Positions 62,625 through 64,000 of a stretch of DNA of 64,000 nt are shown here, piece by piece (the first letter of the stretch is position 1; each line of letters opens with the position of its first letter). Both the position numbers and the translations under genes were made by a program. Source of the DNA: G963663315 sp963663315. Lineage in GTDB: Bacteria; Pseudomonadota; Gammaproteobacteria; Arenicellales; Poriferihabitantaceae. The stretch lies in assembly GCA_963663315.1 (NCBI GenBank), contig OY760176.1, forward strand, positions 248,001 to 312,000, read 5' to 3'. The notes below the pieces were generated by a model. That model saw only the letters and a program-made list of their open reading frames with translations, had not been told where the DNA came from and made no database searches.

Positions 62625-62929
62625 TGACTACTAACGGTATCAAAGTGAACATGACGCCTTCTCATCCGGGTGATTTCGTTCGGACGGAGATCATTGAAGA
62701 ATTGGGTCTGACCGTGACGAAAGCGGCGGAGGTTCTCGGGGTTCGCAGGGCGACGCTTTCAGACTTTCTGAATGGCAAAGCCAGTCTATCGCCGGAGATG
62801 GCGCTGCGAATCGAGAAGGCCTTCAATGTGAGCATGGACATGTTATTGCGGATGCAGGCATGGTATGACGCTTCCCGGATGCGTGCATGCTCAGGAAAAG
62901 TCAAGGTTGAGCGATACGTCTCAGCTTGA
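62624..62929 (+). CDS. higA: HigA-family antitoxin
   Basis: 101 residues with an XRE-type helix-turn-helix (VTKAAEVLGVRRATLSDFLN, about residues 30-49) and the HigA lead-in MTPSHPGDFVRTEIIEELGL. It normally neutralises HigB and represses its own operon. Here the toxin is truncated, so this is an orphan antitoxin that may still bind DNA or foreign HigB toxins. Confidence 0.88.
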   Translation: MTTNGIKVNMTPSHPGDFVRTEIIEELGLTVTKAAEVLGVRRATLSDFLNGKASLSPEMALRIEKAFNVSMDMLLRMQAWYDASRMRACSGKVKVERYVSA

Positions 62930-62996
62930 CTGGCGCAAACAGTTCAACGTTCAACGGGGGGCAATCTGTGCGGGTCCAGGTCAAGCAGGTCTGACG

Positions 62997-64000
62997 TTAC
63001 TTGGGAGTACGCGGCCAGTTGACCTTGTGCGATGCAAATTGTGATGGCGCCACCACGTTGTACTTGCCATCCTGAATCTGCCGCAGCACCATGGGCTTGT
63101 CGATATTGTTGCCGAACTCGGAGAACTTGATGGCGCCGTAGAATGTCATCATGTCGGTCGCCGCAATGGCATCACGCACCGCTTCCTTGTCCAGGCTGCC
63201 GGCCCGCTCGAAAGAATCCTTGAACACGTACACCGCAGCGGATGCCTGGGCAGTCTGGTAGGGAACGGTTTTCTCCGCGTATTCCGGGAACGCAGCCTTG
63301 AACTCCATCTCGTAGTTGGCGGCGGAGCCGAACAACGAATCCTCGTAGCTCAGCGTTTCCGCCCACTGCGTGGAACAGAGAATATCGTTGGCCGAAGCAC
63401 CGAAGTTACCGACCACGTCTGCCGCCTCACAGTGGGTGACGGCAACCATGGGTGTAGCGATCTTCTGCTCGCTGATCTGGCGGACCGCCGTGGCGGCGCC
63501 CTTGGAATGACCGCTGACGATCAGCAGGTCCGGCTTCAGCAGCTTGACCTTGGTCAGGATGGCGCTCATGTCGGACAAGTCACGCGGAAGCTGCTCGTCG
63601 ACCACGATCTCCATGTCGTACTTGGCGGCATCCTCCAGCACACCCGCACGGATGTCGAGAGAGAGCGGATCGTTCTCCACCGCCACCGCCACTTTAACGG
63701 AAGACGAGGCCTTGCTGGATTCTTCGGCCTTCTCGGCGGCCAGGGTCACTGCGGAAGCGAGATACTGCTCCGAAGTGGACAGCACCGCGAACAGGTACTT
63801 GTAGCCCTGGTTGAAAAGCGAGCGGGATGCACCTCCGGCCTCCACCATGGGAATCTGGTACTTCTCCGTCACCGGCGCGATGGCTTTGGTGAGACCGGAG
63901 GAGTAGGGGCCAAGCATGTACTGGACCTTGTCCTGGCTGATCAGGCGCTCCGCCAGGGTGGCGCCGCGGTCACCCCTGGACTCGTCGTCGTAATAGATAA
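62997..64000 (-). CDS. Branched-chain-type ABC substrate-binding protein (5' end cut by window)
   Basis: The minus-strand frame is open to the window end, so the N-terminus and signal peptide lie outside; 334 codons are visible. It is a type 1 periplasmic binding protein of the LivJ/amide group (LISQDKVQYMLGPYSSGLTK, PMVEAGGASRSLFNQGYKYL, LLKPDLLIVSGHSKGAATAV). It is distinct from the island's binding protein at 40888. Its GC-rich codon use differs from the 30-50 kb genes. The rest of the transporter would be beyond 64000 or elsewhere; ligand unknown. Confidence 0.85.
   Translation of the reverse strand, partial: IYYDDESRGDRGATLAERLISQDKVQYMLGPYSSGLTKAIAPVTEKYQIPMVEAGGASRSLFNQGYKYLFAVLSTSEQYLASAVTLAAEKAEESSKASSSVKVAVAVENDPLSLDIRAGVLEDAAKYDMEIVVDEQLPRDLSDMSAILTKVKLLKPDLLIVSGHSKGAATAVRQISEQKIATPMVAVTHCEAADVVGNFGASANDILCSTQWAETLSYEDSLFGSAANYEMEFKAAFPEYAEKTVPYQTAQASAAVYVFKDSFERAGSLDKEAVRDAIAATDMMTFYGAIKFSEFGNNIDKPMVLRQIQDGKYNVVAPSQFASHKVNWPRTPK

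Noticed and set aside
1..64000. CRISPR arrays, insertion sequences, rRNA genes
   Set aside because: No regularly spaced repeats, transposase-like proteins, terminal inverted repeats or rRNA segments were recognised.

Overview
The window comes from a Gram-negative bacterium, most likely a gammaproteobacterium. It carries lipid A and KDO genes (msbA, lpxK, kdsB) and the Tol-Pal system. It also has the gene order fmdB-like, aspS // yebC, ruvCAB, tolQRAB, pal, cpoB, which is typical of Gammaproteobacteria. The accessory genes (glycine betaine uptake, choline-sulfatase, an MttB-family methyltransferase, a TAXI-type TRAP transporter) suggest a marine or saline organism living on quaternary and methylated amines. 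I cannot name the species from sequence alone.

Layout. 0.2-2.5 kb: a decayed restriction-modification locus (RHH regulator, nonsense-interrupted endonuclease candidate, frameshifted DNA methyltransferase). 2.8-4.6 kb: a Na/Pi-type transporter. 4.7-12.2 kb: an osmolyte module with a LysR regulator, a VOC protein, a ProV/ProW/ProX betaine ABC importer and choline-sulfatase; a 101-bp copy of the lysR start and promoter recurs upstream of proX. 12.2-22.7 kb, mostly minus strand: a cation/proton antiporter, an HD-domain protein, ArsC, an EamA permease, then (after a plus-strand homocysteine methyltransferase-like gene and a DUF4399 protein) a TAXI-TRAP transporter and a non-pyrrolysine MttB homologue. 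23-30 kb: envelope genes, an NDP-sugar pyrophosphorylase, an FmdB-like protein and aspS.

The centre of interest is 30-49.5 kb, a metabolic island between aspS and yebC. It encodes three bacterial microcompartment shell proteins (one each of BMC-P, BMC-H and BMC-T), an acylating-type aldehyde dehydrogenase, a glutamine-synthetase-like ligase, an opine-dehydrogenase-like protein, a malate-dehydrogenase-like protein with an N-terminal extension, and a RidA-like protein. It also encodes a five-gene ABC importer, a GntR/FCD regulator, a three-gene set resembling N-methylglutamate synthase (MgsABC/GlxBCD), and a divergent sarcosine-oxidase-like flavoprotein. My inference is an amine-degrading microcompartment: an imported amine is glutamylated, rearranged to an N-substituted glutamate, and oxidised to an aldehyde and glutamate; the aldehyde is then converted to an acyl-CoA inside the shell. 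An 11-bp-arm palindrome in the divergent promoter is a good candidate operator for the GntR protein.

49.7-58.2 kb is the housekeeping block yebC-ruvCAB-tolQRAB-pal-cpoB. 58.3-60.6 kb holds a class V aminotransferase and a creatinase-type M24 protein that seems to have lost its metal ligands. 60.7-64 kb holds tRNA-Arg(ACG) followed by accessory genes: an inverse-autotransporter-like protein without a clear start codon, a truncated higB with intact higA, and an ABC substrate-binding protein cut by the window end. I found no CRISPR array, insertion sequence or rRNA.
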